Positions 1-9,350 of a stretch of DNA of 20,444 nt are shown one piece after another; within the stretch, counting starts at the first letter, position 1; each line of letters opens with the position of its first letter. The stretch lies in the NCBI GenBank assembly GCA_027596195.1, contig JADGJG010000426.1, positions 1-20,444 on the forward strand, written 5' to 3'. The stretch is from Podochytrium sp. JEL0797. Lineage: Eukaryota > Chytridiomycota > Chytridiomycetes > Chytridiales > Chytriomycetaceae. Position numbers and translations under genes: made by a program. The notes under the pieces are model-generated. The model was given only the letters and a program-made list of their open reading frames with translations, made no database searches and was not told the DNA's origin.

Positions 1-450
1 TGTCGGTGTCTCTGGTACAATTCGCCGCTTTGTAGAGCACGTCTCTTTGTTTTTAAAAGACTTCTTGTTGTGAATTGTCACCCAGTTCTCTTGAACAGGC
101 CTTCGGTCAGAATCAACGACCAGCTACCAAAGAGTCCACACACCCGTACTGGGAGAATCCGTGGAATCTACTTCTGTCTATAATAGAGGGGGAATTAAGT
201 GAGTGCAACCTGCTAATATATCTCCTTCAAATATGTATGCTTCATCTTAGGAAGTTGGGTTATTGCTGGCAGATCAATATTGCGACCACTGCGATCGAGA
301 AACTCAAAATTTTTGCTCGCAGTCAAACTTTGCCTCCATGGGAGATTATGAAATCTTGCTTAGTTATTGCTGGGGGATCATTATTGCGACCACTGTAATC
401 GAGAAACTCAAAACGTGGCATGCAAATATATTTATTTTTCTGTTTGCTAT
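1..450. other. Intergenic stretch with no supported gene
   Basis: Short open frames occur here, but none shows recognisable protein features, plausible splice sites or codon structure. The only structure seen is a two-copy direct repeat, listed separately. Confidence 0.4.
259..413. repeat. 51-bp direct repeat, two copies 104 bp apart
   Basis: Positions 259-309 and 363-413 are near-identical 51-mers. Both start GTTATTGCTGG, share ATTGCGACCACTG, and end ATCGAGAAACTCAAAA, with a few substitutions. The spacing is exactly 104 bp and no indel separates the copies. Nothing shows a function; a small local tandem duplication that later diverged is the simplest reading. Confidence 0.75.
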
Positions 451-1728
451 TCATATCAAAAACACCACTGCAACCTCATTCCCCCTTGAAGAGATCCATG
501 GACTTGGTCTTGTCCATCTTTTTCGACACTCTTCTCTCCATGACTTTTTACTGCCCAAGGAATTCCTTGAGGCCAGGGGTAACAATGCAAATGATATTGC
601 AGTTTCTGGTGTCGGAATTTGGGTGACTGCAAAGATAGTATTCTTTGAATTCTGAGATGGGGTGGGAACTTCATGGCACACCGAAAACAACTTGGACAGG
701 TCACGTTGGAGGATGAGAACTTGTCCAGTTGAGTCTGACATGAAGAGCTTCTCATCATGATTGAACTCAGAGAAAGGCCCAACAACAGTCTCTAGTATGG
801 GAGCAGGAGCAGAGAAGTCAAAGTTGAACTCCTTCAGGAGCAAATCTGCTGAGATGGTGGTGGGTGGGAATTCAAAGTTGGTGGAGGAGGAAGACGATTT
901 GGATGAGTCTTGGTTGTGAAGATGGGTGAGTTTTGAGAAGAGCTTTTCACCAGAAGTTGTCAAGGTTTCTATGAAAAGAATGTGAATCACCCAAATCTCA
1001 TCACTTAAAAGAAGAAAAAATTTACTGGTGAGTTTTGGGAGATGGTGCAGGCTTCGGCGACTCAGTGGGAAACATGCCTTTTGGTCCCCCTATTCAAAAA
1101 ACGTTGGATTTTAGAGATGGTTCAGAGATCAATTCAAAACGCGTCCTCACTGGTTGCAGTTCCAAAAAGAAGTTGCTCCTCAGTCAGCTCCGCCATGAGG
1201 TTGGGAGAGGGAGCAGCGGCAGGCGGGGAAACAGTGACAGGCGGAAGTTTCGCCACAGCCTCGGCAAGAGGCCCCTCGAGCTCGTCAATGCGATTAAGGA
1301 GGTCGAGGTTCACGTTTTGGAGGTCCGCAACCAAGTTCTGCAATCCCGCAATTGTTCCGCATGCCTGTATTTGGCAACAATCTCGTCGCATAGCGCCGCG
1401 TTCTCTGCAGTGAGACCAGCAATGATTCTGTCCTTGGCGAGGTTGTCAGCGCACTCATGGCTGAGGGCCACCGTGGTCTCAGAAAGGGACAAGCGCGCTT
1501 CGGAAAGTTCCCTGGTAAGACGCTTTTGGTTGGAGAGCTGGGGTTGGAGTGTGAATTGAGGGAAGGAATGAGTACACAGGGCATCAAGGGAAGCGGATGG
1601 AGAGCCAGATGCGGGTGGAGACTTACCGTTTGCATTTTGGGTGCCCCTGACAGGTCCTGGGCCCTCCAAGAAAGCCAACATGAAAGTCTTCCTCCCTCGG
1701 CTAGGTCCTTTCCAACAACAAGCGCCAT
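451..1728 (-). CDS. Uncharacterised coiled-coil protein gene, multi-exon, frame disrupted
   Basis: I do not recognise this gene. On the minus strand a model starts at ATG 1728. Exon 1 is 1627-1728. Intron 1538-1626 has GTAAGT...CCCCAG. Exon 2 is 1151-1537, intron 1090-1150 has GTGAGG...GAATAG, exon 3 is 1026-1089, intron 969-1025 has GTAAAT...CATAG, and exon 4 is 451-968. Exon 2 encodes a leucine-rich coiled coil (KRLTRELSEARLSL, then LQNLVADLQNVNLDLL), but the two halves lie in different frames: the first frame stops at 1310 and the coil continues one base out of phase from about 1360. Exon 4 encodes an acidic, Ser-rich stretch containing LFMSDSTGQVLILQRDL. The exon lengths taken alone keep phase from exon 1 to exon 4, which would need two opposite shifts inside exon 2. 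Without the last splice, translation in the shifted frame ends at TAA 1022-1024. It may be a pseudogene, contain sequence errors, or have an unrecognised intron. It is probably a real gene relic or gene, but the exact product is uncertain. Confidence 0.35.
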
Positions 1729-1881
1729 AACTTTTTTGGATTTTGATATCAAGTATTTGTTCTTGAATCCAATCCAAGGTTTGATAAGTGCTGTGAAAAT
1801 TTCAAGGGGCGGGGGAAATTGAACGGTCAACGAAACACAAAAATTTCAGTTCGGTTTTCAAAATTCAACGTGTGCGCTCGT

Positions 1882-2104
1882 TTACTTCGCCCGATCTCTT
1901 CCCTTCACAAATCCGAGTCAATTATAAAACTCCCCAATGCCGCTCAAACACCAGACCCCGATTCTCTCTACACGCGGAAGTCATTGCATTTGTTGAATGA
2001 CGCGGTGCGAAAAGGGGAGGGTGTGGTGGCCTTGGTATAATGGATTTATTTGTGATTAGTTTTTCGATGCGGAGGGTGGAGGGGGTGTTGATTGGATGGA
2101 CGCA
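1882..2104 (-). pseudogene. Decayed copy of the 3' end of the neighbouring GNAT-like gene
   Basis: The minus strand reads HPINTPSTLRIEKLITN, then after a 4-nt insertion near 2047 PLYQGHHTLPFSHRVIQQMQ, then IGVWCLSGIGEFYN and LGFVKGRDRAK. This matches the last exon of the gene at 2316-3526 almost residue by residue. The copy has the insertion frameshift and in-frame TGA codons at 1981-1983 and 1918-1920, so it cannot encode the domain. Homology begins near the start of the last exon of the intact gene, so it is a partial 3' duplication lying directly downstream in the direction of transcription. No start codon or N-terminal part is present. Confidence 0.85.
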
Positions 2105-2109
2105 TGCGG

Positions 2110-2280
2110 CATGCGACGCTTCGCGTCGTTCGTGACGCTACGCGTCGCGCTACCTTCCTGACAACTTATTACTAGACATGCGACTCTTCGCGTCACGCTA
2201 CCATCCTCGCACCATATTGCTAGACATGCGCCGCTTCACTTCGCGTCGCGACACTGCGCTCGGCGCGGCTTCGTACCGCT
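2110..2280. repeat. Degenerate GC-rich tandem repeat between the GNAT copies
   Basis: Units beginning CATGCGMC, followed by CTTCGCGTC-like sequence, start at 2110, 2177 and 2225. The second and third are preceded by the shared string CTAGA. Inside the units CGACGCTTCGCGTCG is nearly self-complementary and could form small hairpins. The block fills the gap between the decayed and intact 3' ends of the GNAT-like gene and may mark the duplication junction. It could also be a fragment of a short mobile element, but no clear ends were found. Confidence 0.5.
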
Positions 2281-2315
2281 CCCGTCAACAATTTATATAT
2301 AATACAAAAAAAACA

Positions 2316-3526
2316 TCACACCTCCTCAACCCGATCCTCCATACCACCCCCAACCCCCTCCCAAACCATCCAAGGCCCCTTCACCCCATCCCGTCCCTTC
2401 ACAAACCCAAGCCTCTCATAAAACCCCTCAACGCCCTTCAAACACCATACGCCGATACTCTCGACACGCGGGAGCCGTTGCATTTCTTGAATCACTCGGT
2501 GCGAAAAGGGGAGGGGGTGGTGGCCCTGGTATAATGGGTTTGTGACTAGTTTTTCGATGCGGAGGGTGGAGGGGGAGTCGATTGGGTGCATATACTAAAA
2601 GGGAATAGAGTTTTAGTTTTGGTGAGATGGAGTGCCTTAAGTGCGCTTCCGCCCTCGCGCATACGCGGGCACTCGTACACCTCCCCCTCCCCGCCCTCTC
2701 CCCGAAAATCGCGTACCTCCACAAAAGCCACCAAATCATCGCGCATAAGTCTCCGATATTCTTTCGCAATCAACAACTCTTTGACATCCCGCCTCCAGAT
2801 TGTCAATACGCGAAATTCAACACCGGAAGGATCGGACCGGCCAAGACGAACGACGCGTTCCGGTTGATTTTGTTGGAGTGGAATCAGTGGTCTAGGTGCC
2901 GTGGGAGACGAGTTGTTGAGAAGAAACGTGCAGATGGACAAGAGCGCCGTGTCTGCGGATGGATTCAATGCTTTGAAGACGACTTTGACATTTTGCGATG
3001 TGGGAGGGGTGGAGGAAGCGGTGTGGTATGGGTATTGCGAGGCGGATTTGACGGAGGGCGGATGACTGTTGTCCTCAATGCTGTAGATGCTTTGGTGATC
3101 GATGGAGGCGCGGCGGTCGGGTGGGATTTGTTCTAGGTTGTTTGGATTTGCGGTGGGCAGGATTTCCTTCTTGCGGGTAAAGGGAAAGGAGGGCAGCCAG
3201 GCTTTTGCATAGGAGAGTGCCTTGTTGTAGTCGAGAAAGGCAGTTGTTGGGAGCAGCCAATCGACGGCTTTTTTCCACTTTTCGCCACAGTTTCTGAGGG
3301 CGCCGAGAAGCAGCGCCACGGCGACAAGAACGAGCAAAACAGGCGACGCGGCAAGAAAAACAGCCGGCGACACCGCAACGCCAAGCGGAACGGCGACAAC
3401 AACCAAAGACACTGACGCCGCGACAAGGACAAGTGGCACTATGCGTCGCACAAGGCCGTGCAGCAGTGCGAGGCCATATGCCGCAACAAGGCTGCGGGAA
3501 GTGGGCGTCGCGGGCGAAATGTTCAT
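2316..3526 (-). CDS. Membrane protein with C-terminal GNAT-like acetyltransferase region
   Basis: Start ATG is at 3526. Exon 1 (2681-3526, 282 codons) joins exon 2 (2316-2594, 93 codons including stop) across intron 2595-2680 (GTGTAC...CTTTTAG, phase 0), giving 374 residues. Residues about 20-85 hold two or three hydrophobic segments rich in Val, Leu and Ala, followed by a KKAVDWLLP linker and a long polar Ser/Pro-rich stretch. From about residue 240 the pattern resembles a GNAT fold: a DDLVAFVEVRD strand, LRIEKLVTNPLYQG (strand 4 position) and IGVWCLKGVEGFYERLGF, the last matching the usual FYxxxGF motif of N-acetyltransferases. The acetyl-CoA loop, normally Q/RxxGxG, reads QGHHPLPF instead, so catalytic activity is doubtful. 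The donor is not a consensus GTAAGT/GTRAGT and an alternative site is possible. N-terminally anchored GNATs exist (NAT8 type), but no specific orthology is claimed. Confidence 0.55.
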
Positions 3527-4031
3527 CAGAGGTGGCTTTTTTGTTTCGTTTCGGAAAAAGATTTTCAATCAGCAAAACGTTCAGCGTTTATTAATATTAT
3601 TATCAAATTGAGAAGTTGGGGTTGTGAAGGAGAAGCAGGCGACGCGTTTGGAATGCTGGAGGCAAGTTGACCAAGGAATCCAATCGAAAACGGCCCCCGT
3701 AAAATTGAAGAAGGCCGCGACCAAGCACAGGGTTTCGATTCCGGCACCCGCTGCCGCGGCAAATGCTTTCTGTCGAAGCGAAGGATTTATAAAACGGATT
3801 ACGGCATTAAACCGGGGGGTTCATTTTAAGGCGCGTGTGACAGCGTTGGATAGCGCTTCACGGCGCAAGACGCTCAGGAATCAACAACGAAAATGCTCAA
3901 AGGTAGCATGCATGTTTGTAAACGGAAAATAGCTGATAAGGCAGATTCGAAATTTGTATTCGAAATGCGGTGAGTTTGTTGCGGAGCTTGTCGGCAAAAC
4001 CAGGTTTGCCAAAAAAATCGAAAAACCAACT
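3527..4031. other. Intergenic region between divergent GNAT-like and thioredoxin genes
   Basis: No supported coding sequence is present. The stretch should hold the promoters of both divergent genes. An AT-rich patch (TATTAATATTATTATC) near 3587-3605 lies about 70 bp upstream of the minus-strand start codon. No clear TATA box precedes thioredoxin. Confidence 0.35.
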
Positions 4032-4854
4032 ATGCCCGTCACTCACGTCAAGAACAGCGCTGAATTCACCGCACTCCTCAGCACCGACAAGGCCGTTATC
4101 GGTAAATACCTCCTTCGTTCTCCCTTTCCCCTCCAAGTGGTTGCTAATACATGCTGTCTTTTTTTGGCCAGTTGGTAAACACTGTCATGACTCTGTCCCT
4201 TCGAATGTGTCTCTAACCCCTTTCTGCCTCGCTTTCGTGATGATGTTTCGATCCGACAGACTGGTCAGCCACCTGGTAAGCTCACAATACCCAACGGTTC
4301 TCCCTTGAATGCTTCGACAAAGCCATACTCATCCACCCCCAACCAACTCCATTGCGGCAAAAAACTAGGTGTGGACCCTGCAAGGCCATCTCCCCGGTTT
4401 TTGCCCAGATCTCTGACGAATTCACCAACCTCGTCTTCCTGAAGGTGCGTTTTGAGTGTTGCATGAACACGAGTTCGGATACCCGTCGAGAAAGAAAGAA
4501 AAAATCACCCCTTCCACCCCCACACACGCCCTCCCTTCTTCCCCCCCATGATGCGACGTGATCCGATGCCCCTTCCCCCATTATGGACACGGTTTTAACG
4601 AAAACCCAACAATTCGATTCGCTTTTTCTCAGGTCGATGTGGATGAGTGTTCCGAGGCCGCCGAGTCCGCCGGAATCACTGCCATGCCCACTTTCCACGT
4701 GTACAAGGCTGGAAAGAAGGTTGCCGAGATGATGGGAGCCAACCCTGCCAAGTTGAAGGAGTTGGTTGCTAACGTGAGTTTGAGAGAGATTCGGTGTGGT
4801 TTTATGAAGTTTTGCTAAGTTGACCTTGTTTCTTTTCTCTAGGCCAACAACTGA
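4032..4854 (+). CDS. TRX: Thioredoxin, six exons including a proposed 3-nt microexon
   Basis: This is a small cytosolic dithiol-disulphide oxidoreductase. Exons are 4032-4101, 4172-4174, 4260-4275, 4369-4444, 4633-4773 and 4843-4854. They total 318 nt and give 105 residues, the usual thioredoxin length. The joined product carries the active site WCGPC (C31, C34) preceded by VIVDWSAT, a central FLKVDVDEC strand, the cis-proline motif AMPTF (P74) and GANPAKLKELV at the C-terminus. All introns are GT-AG: 70, 85, 93, 188 and 69 nt, the first with branch-like TTGCTAATAC and the second with CTCTAAC. The 3-nt exon TTG completes Val24 and starts Asp25. Skipping it (exon 1 joined directly to 4260) also stays in frame but shortens the core beta strand by one residue (VIDW for VIVDW), so inclusion fits the family better. 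ATG 4032 gives the standard N-terminus. Confidence in identity is very high; the microexon is inferred from the splice sites and family length. Confidence 0.93.
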
Positions 4855-4905
4855 TTGTGTTCCACTCTTTTTATATCAAATTAAAGGAAAAATGGATAAT
4901 TGGGG

Positions 4906-4911
4906 AATAAA
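4906..4911 (+). terminator. Poly(A) signal of thioredoxin
   Basis: AATAAA lies 52 nt after the stop codon, followed by an AT-rich stretch. This is the canonical hexamer in the expected position. Confidence 0.5.
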
Positions 4912-5042
4912 TATATTTTGTTATCACCTTCGTTATGTATGATCAATGCGTTTCCGGAGACGTGTTCGGTTTGATTTCAATGTTCTGCTGTTTTAGATGC
5001 GAAGTATTACTGTACCTCAAAAAATTAAAACCGCCAGACCTA

Positions 5043-5081
5043 ACCCCCCCCCCCCCGCCCGGGCCCGCGGGGGGGGGGGCT
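5043..5081. repeat. C-run/G-run inverted repeat, strong hairpin
   Basis: A run of about 13 C is followed by GCCCGGGCCCGC and then about 11 G. The arms are complementary, so the sequence can fold into a very stable GC hairpin, or form G-quadruplex/i-motif structures on the two strands. It lies between the thioredoxin 3' end and the glycosidase promoter. The run lengths may be unreliable because such tracts are hard to sequence. Confidence 0.7.
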
Positions 5082-5388
5082 CATGCGCCAACAAGTCATC
5101 ACTTGGCTCTCACGCCTTTTTTGAAGGCTGGTCAACCGTTTATTTAAATGAACACCATGATTATAGTGTTCGTTGTAACTTGTGTCCCTTCCTTTGCATC
5201 ACCCGCACCTGCAGAAGAACTCGCAAGATTCATAACGCGGCTTTCTTGGCATAACTTTTCTCCTCCTTTCTACTTTTCACTATATCGTTCGAGAAGGGGG
5301 AGGGAAAACGATCTCGAAAACGATCGTCTTCCTTCTTTTCCTTCTTTACAAAAGAACCATCGAAAAACAGAATCACAACAGAATCACA

Positions 5389-6931
5389 ATGGCACCATTG
5401 TCGCGTCTTCTCTTCCTCTGCACCGCGACTGCATTTGTTCATGCGCTCGCGAAGCTTGAACCCGCCGATGGAAAACTCATATTCGGCCCGTGGCATGACA
5501 GTTCCACTCAGCCCATCAGCGGAAACGAGACTTCTGGCAGCTTCAATCAAAAGCTTGGGTACAATGCTGGCGCGTTTCAAATTTACCAGATGTTGCCGCT
5601 CCAACCACCTGTTGCTGGGCCACCTGACTACGACACAGTCAACCATCTCCCTGACGGATCCGTTAATGTGTCCATACTTAATGATGGGACCGACGCAGCC
5701 ATCTTCCTGACTATTTACCCTAAAGGATTGAATATCGAGGACAGTGATATTGCTGCGCTAGCCACGCAATGCCAAACCATCATTGCTGAAACGTCACGAA
5801 GTCTGTTTGTGCGCCTGGGCCCGGAAATGAATGGTAAACAAACTGAATATGGATACGAGGAAATTCATTGAAAACAAGAACAGGAGATTGGTTTCCATAC
5901 TCGGGCACTCCATCTGCGTTTGTATCGTTATGGATCCGCGTGTACAAAGCCATTAATGCTGCAGCGCCAACGGTTGCGATGGTTTGGGCGCCTAGTATGG
6001 ATTCTGAAGATAGCAAATACCCCTACGCGCCGTACTGGCCGGGACCTGAATACGTTGACTGGGTTGCAATGTCAATTTATTGGAAAGGGTCGACCGCAAA
6101 TTATCCAATGTCGTATCTCGAAAACATGCTGTGCCCGACTGATTTTACGGCTCAGATTATGGATGCGGTTCGGCCAAAAACTGGACCGATGGAGGGAGGA
6201 CCGGTTTCGTTTTACCAGCAGTATGCAGTCAAGTTCAACAAGCCGATGGCGGTATGATTGATCTTTGTGATGGATTTTTCTTTCTCGTTGCCTCGCTGAA
6301 ACGCTCCGCAAAACAAAACAGATTTCGGAAGGCGGTGCGGCTTTCCAGATTCAGTATTCCAGTTTAGCCACTGGGGCAGTCACTCCAATCGCGCCAGGTC
6401 CCGGTCGAACCGCAGTGATTATGGTTCGAAATTAAAATCATGTAACGTGGATCATTAAAAAATTTTACACAGAGCTTTTGGAATTCCAACATCTTCAATC
6501 CCAACTTCTTGCGCCACTATCCCAAACTCAAGATGGTTTTTTCGTTTGAAATCTGCAAGGTTGAAAATGAGGCTGGAATCTACAGCACAACTCGCGATTA
6601 TCGAATCGTGGCGGACGCAGACACGATTGCCGCGTTTCGAGATGGAATGAAGGTGTTGGATGCGGCAGGGTCGATTCAGTGGGCGAATAAGGTTCTTACT
6701 TCAGCCCCATCGTCTACGGCAAACACTTTGCTCCCTACGTTTGGTGGAGTCGCTGTTGTTACTGCAGCTCCTACTACTGCGTTGTCTGCTTCGGTCACTC
6801 AGCCAACTTCTGGAAGCAGCAATCAAGCGCAAATGGATGGAACACAGCCGAAAAAGAATCCGTCTGAGAAAAATACGTATTCTTTGTTTTCGGTGGCGTC
6901 CGCTTTCGTTTCCACCGTGTTTTTCATTTGA
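5389..6931 (+). CDS. Secreted GH26-like glycoside hydrolase with GPI-type C-terminus
   Basis: Four exons (5389-5833, 5884-6251, 6322-6414, 6473-6931) give 454 residues; introns are 50, 70 and 58 nt. The third donor is either GTGATT (6415) or GTTCGA (6424), and both keep phase. Residues 1-20 form a signal peptide (LLFLCTATAFVHALA). The fold resembles GH26 beta-mannanase/lichenase-type enzymes: RLGPEMNGDWFPYSG places a candidate acid/base Glu at 146, APSMDS and YVDWVAMSIYW follow, and ISEGG places a candidate nucleophile Glu at 274. A SFWNSNIF motif and an FSFEICKVE strand complete the barrel. The last 80 residues are Ser/Thr-rich and end in a hydrophobic tail (YSLFSVASAFVSTVFFI) after a small-residue region, which suggests GPI anchoring at the cell surface. 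The substrate is not determined; beta-mannan or mixed-link beta-glucan are the family precedents. The next two genes are also secreted and on the same strand. Confidence 0.8.
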
Positions 6932-7060
6932 CGAATTATATCTTTTTTTTCATTGCTGCCGTTAAAAATATGAAAAAAATTGCAATTTTTGGGGTGTTTC
7001 GTATTTCATAAAAGAAAAATATGAAAAAACCAAGTCGGCCTACTATTTTACGTCAAAAAT

Positions 7061-9350
7061 ATGCGACGCGTAGTCCTTCTCAGCGTTGCGTCAATATCCG
7101 TGTCGGCTGCCTTTTGGGAGCAGTGGATGCAAGCGGCCAACCCTTGGATGAACCCCCCGCGTCCTGTCGCTTATGCTTTCTCCGGTGTCTCCACCCCAGC
7201 TTCGATTGGCGTTCCTCCAATTCAAGTAGCTCCAATCGCTGACTGGAATGTATGCGGCCCAAGTGTTGGAACCTCAGTCTGCGCAACGGCAGGGAACGTG
7301 TGCTGCGTTACACGAGGTCGAGGCGACGCATCGACGGGAGTTACCACATGCCAACCGATATCTTGTAATATTTTGGCCTTGCTCTTACCTAAAGCTAATT
7401 GTTCTTTTCTTTTCGTTCGCAACCAGTTTGCGACACCGTGTCCGTTCCGAACACCCTTCCGCAATTAGCGTCTCCCTCAGTGTCCCCAGAGACTGTCATT
7501 CTATATTGGACAGCCACCAACTTTACTCAGAATCTCGATGGTGTCACCCGCTTCGCCCTTGGGATCAACAATGTGCCCGGATTCGATATGCCAATCAATG
7601 CCAACACTGGTGACAGGATCATCATCTACTTCACGAACGGCCTTGACGTGCCAACGTCTCTCCACTTTCACGGCATGCTCCAGCGAGGGACTGGATTCTC
7701 TGACGGACCAAGCGGTGTCACTCAGGTATTACATTTTCGAGTCCATGTTGATTCCTTTTCCTGACATTTTATATTCTAAACAGTGCCCCGTCGCTCCAGG
7801 GCAAACTTATGTCTACGATTTCACGACAAATGGTCAAGTCGGTACCTTTTGGTGGCACGCACACTACCATTTGCACATCGCCGACGGCCTTCGAGGACCA
7901 TTCATCATTCGCGACCCAACAGAACCCAAGAATTACGCGTCGGAGGCCACCCTCCAACTCACGGACTGGTACCACCAGCAATCCGAATCCTTGCTCCAGC
8001 AATATTTGAACGGTACCTCCAATCCGAACGGCAACGAGCCGATCTGGGATTCCGGGTTGATCAATGGAATCGGTCAATTCGATTGCTCGCAGTTGGTGGA
8101 TTCGTCTGGGTGCCAGAAAAAGGATCCGTTTGTTCAGCAGATTCAGCAAGGGACCACGATGCGATTGCGTTTGATCAACACGTCCACTTTCGCGGCGTTT
8201 TTGTTCAGCATTGATGGACACGCGCTGACAGTCATTGAGGTGGATGGCATTTTAGTCGCTCCACATGTTGTGGATCAGCTTACCATCAATAGTGCACAGA
8301 GATATTCGTGAGTTTGCGTTGTTTTCCACTCAATTTTAATCATCAACTAATATTCCTTGACCCAGAGTTCTGATAACGGCGTTGCAAAGGTCAGGAAACT
8401 ACCAGATTCGCGCCAGGATGTACCACGGCGACCCGTGGACTTCAGCACCACACCTTCCTGTCGGATTCAACCCAAACGTCGTGGCCGTTCTCAACTACAT
8501 CGGCGCGAATCCCGCTCGTTCACCGCTTGTTCCTCGCCAATATATTCCAGTCACGCTCAATGACAACGATTTGGTGCCAGTGGAAGTTATGCCAACATCC
8601 CGCATCATGACACGCGATCTCGTCGTTCTTTTTGAGTTCAAGTTTGAAACGCGCGGTGGCGATCTTTATCAGAAAGCGTATCCATCCGTCACTCTCTTGT
8701 CTGAAGGATCAAGAAGGTGGTCTCAGCTGTTCTCTTCATCGTTCTTTGCGAATGGCAGGGCACCCATTTTGCTTGAGGCTTACAACCAAGGCCCAGCTTG
8801 GCAGCCAGATCCGAACTCGAACGCGGTGCCGATCAGCAAGGGCCAAACCATCGACGTTATTATCCGCAACGACGACCCTGGAGAGCACCCATTCCACCTT
8901 CACGGTCACGTCTTTTGGGTGCTGGCATCAGGAGTCGCCAATTCTCTGGCAAGCATTCCGCAAGAGTACCCAACCACCAACCCGCTGCGCCGTGATGTGG
9001 TGACTGTTCCCCCATGTCCTCACGATGCGAATGGGTGCCTTGCTGCATCGGCTACCAATTTTACGGGGTTCATGCCCACACCGCCTCAATTCCAACCTTC
9101 CCCGTTGCCCGAAACATCGAATACAGGCACTTGGTTTGGATACACCATTGTTCGATTTGTTGCAGACAACCCCGGTGTTTGGTTGATGCATTGCCACATT
9201 GCATGGCACATGACGAATGGGCTTGCAATCACGTTTGTTGAATCGTTGGAGGAATTTGGGAGTATTGAGAAGCCTGCGCAAGTGGATTCCACTTGCGAAG
9301 CGTTTGATCAATTCACGGCGAGAACGTTTAATGTAGATTCGGCCGCGTGA
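7061..9350 (+). CDS. Secreted multicopper oxidase (laccase type) with cysteine-rich N-terminal module
   Basis: Four exons (7061-7364, 7427-7725, 7784-8307, 8366-9350) give 703 residues; the introns are 58-62 nt. After a signal peptide (VVLLSVASISVSAA) and a Pro-rich stretch, residues 65-103 form a module with the cysteine pattern C-x8-C-x6-CC-x14-C-x5-C, not a normal part of laccases. The oxidase domain follows with all four copper signatures: HFHG (H181, H183), WWHAHYH (H226, H228), HPFHLHG (H550-H555) and HCHIAWH (651-657) with Cys652 as the type 1 ligand. The axial position (662) is Leu, as in many medium-to-high-potential laccases. RYSVLITA and NYQIRAR are typical domain 2 strands. It should oxidise phenols or metal ions with reduction of O2 to water outside the cell; the exact substrate is unknown. 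The first intron, phase 1, falls one residue before the module's last Cys, exactly as in the CBM gene at 10214. Confidence 0.93.

Noticed and set aside
3725..3752. tRNA B-box-like sequence (GGTTTCGATTCC)
   Set aside because: It has one extra base relative to the T-loop consensus, and no matching acceptor, D or anticodon stems could be built around it.
7769..8221. 150-residue open frame on the minus strand within the oxidase
   Set aside because: It lies opposite exon 3, which carries the WWHAHYH copper motif; it is clearly a shadow.
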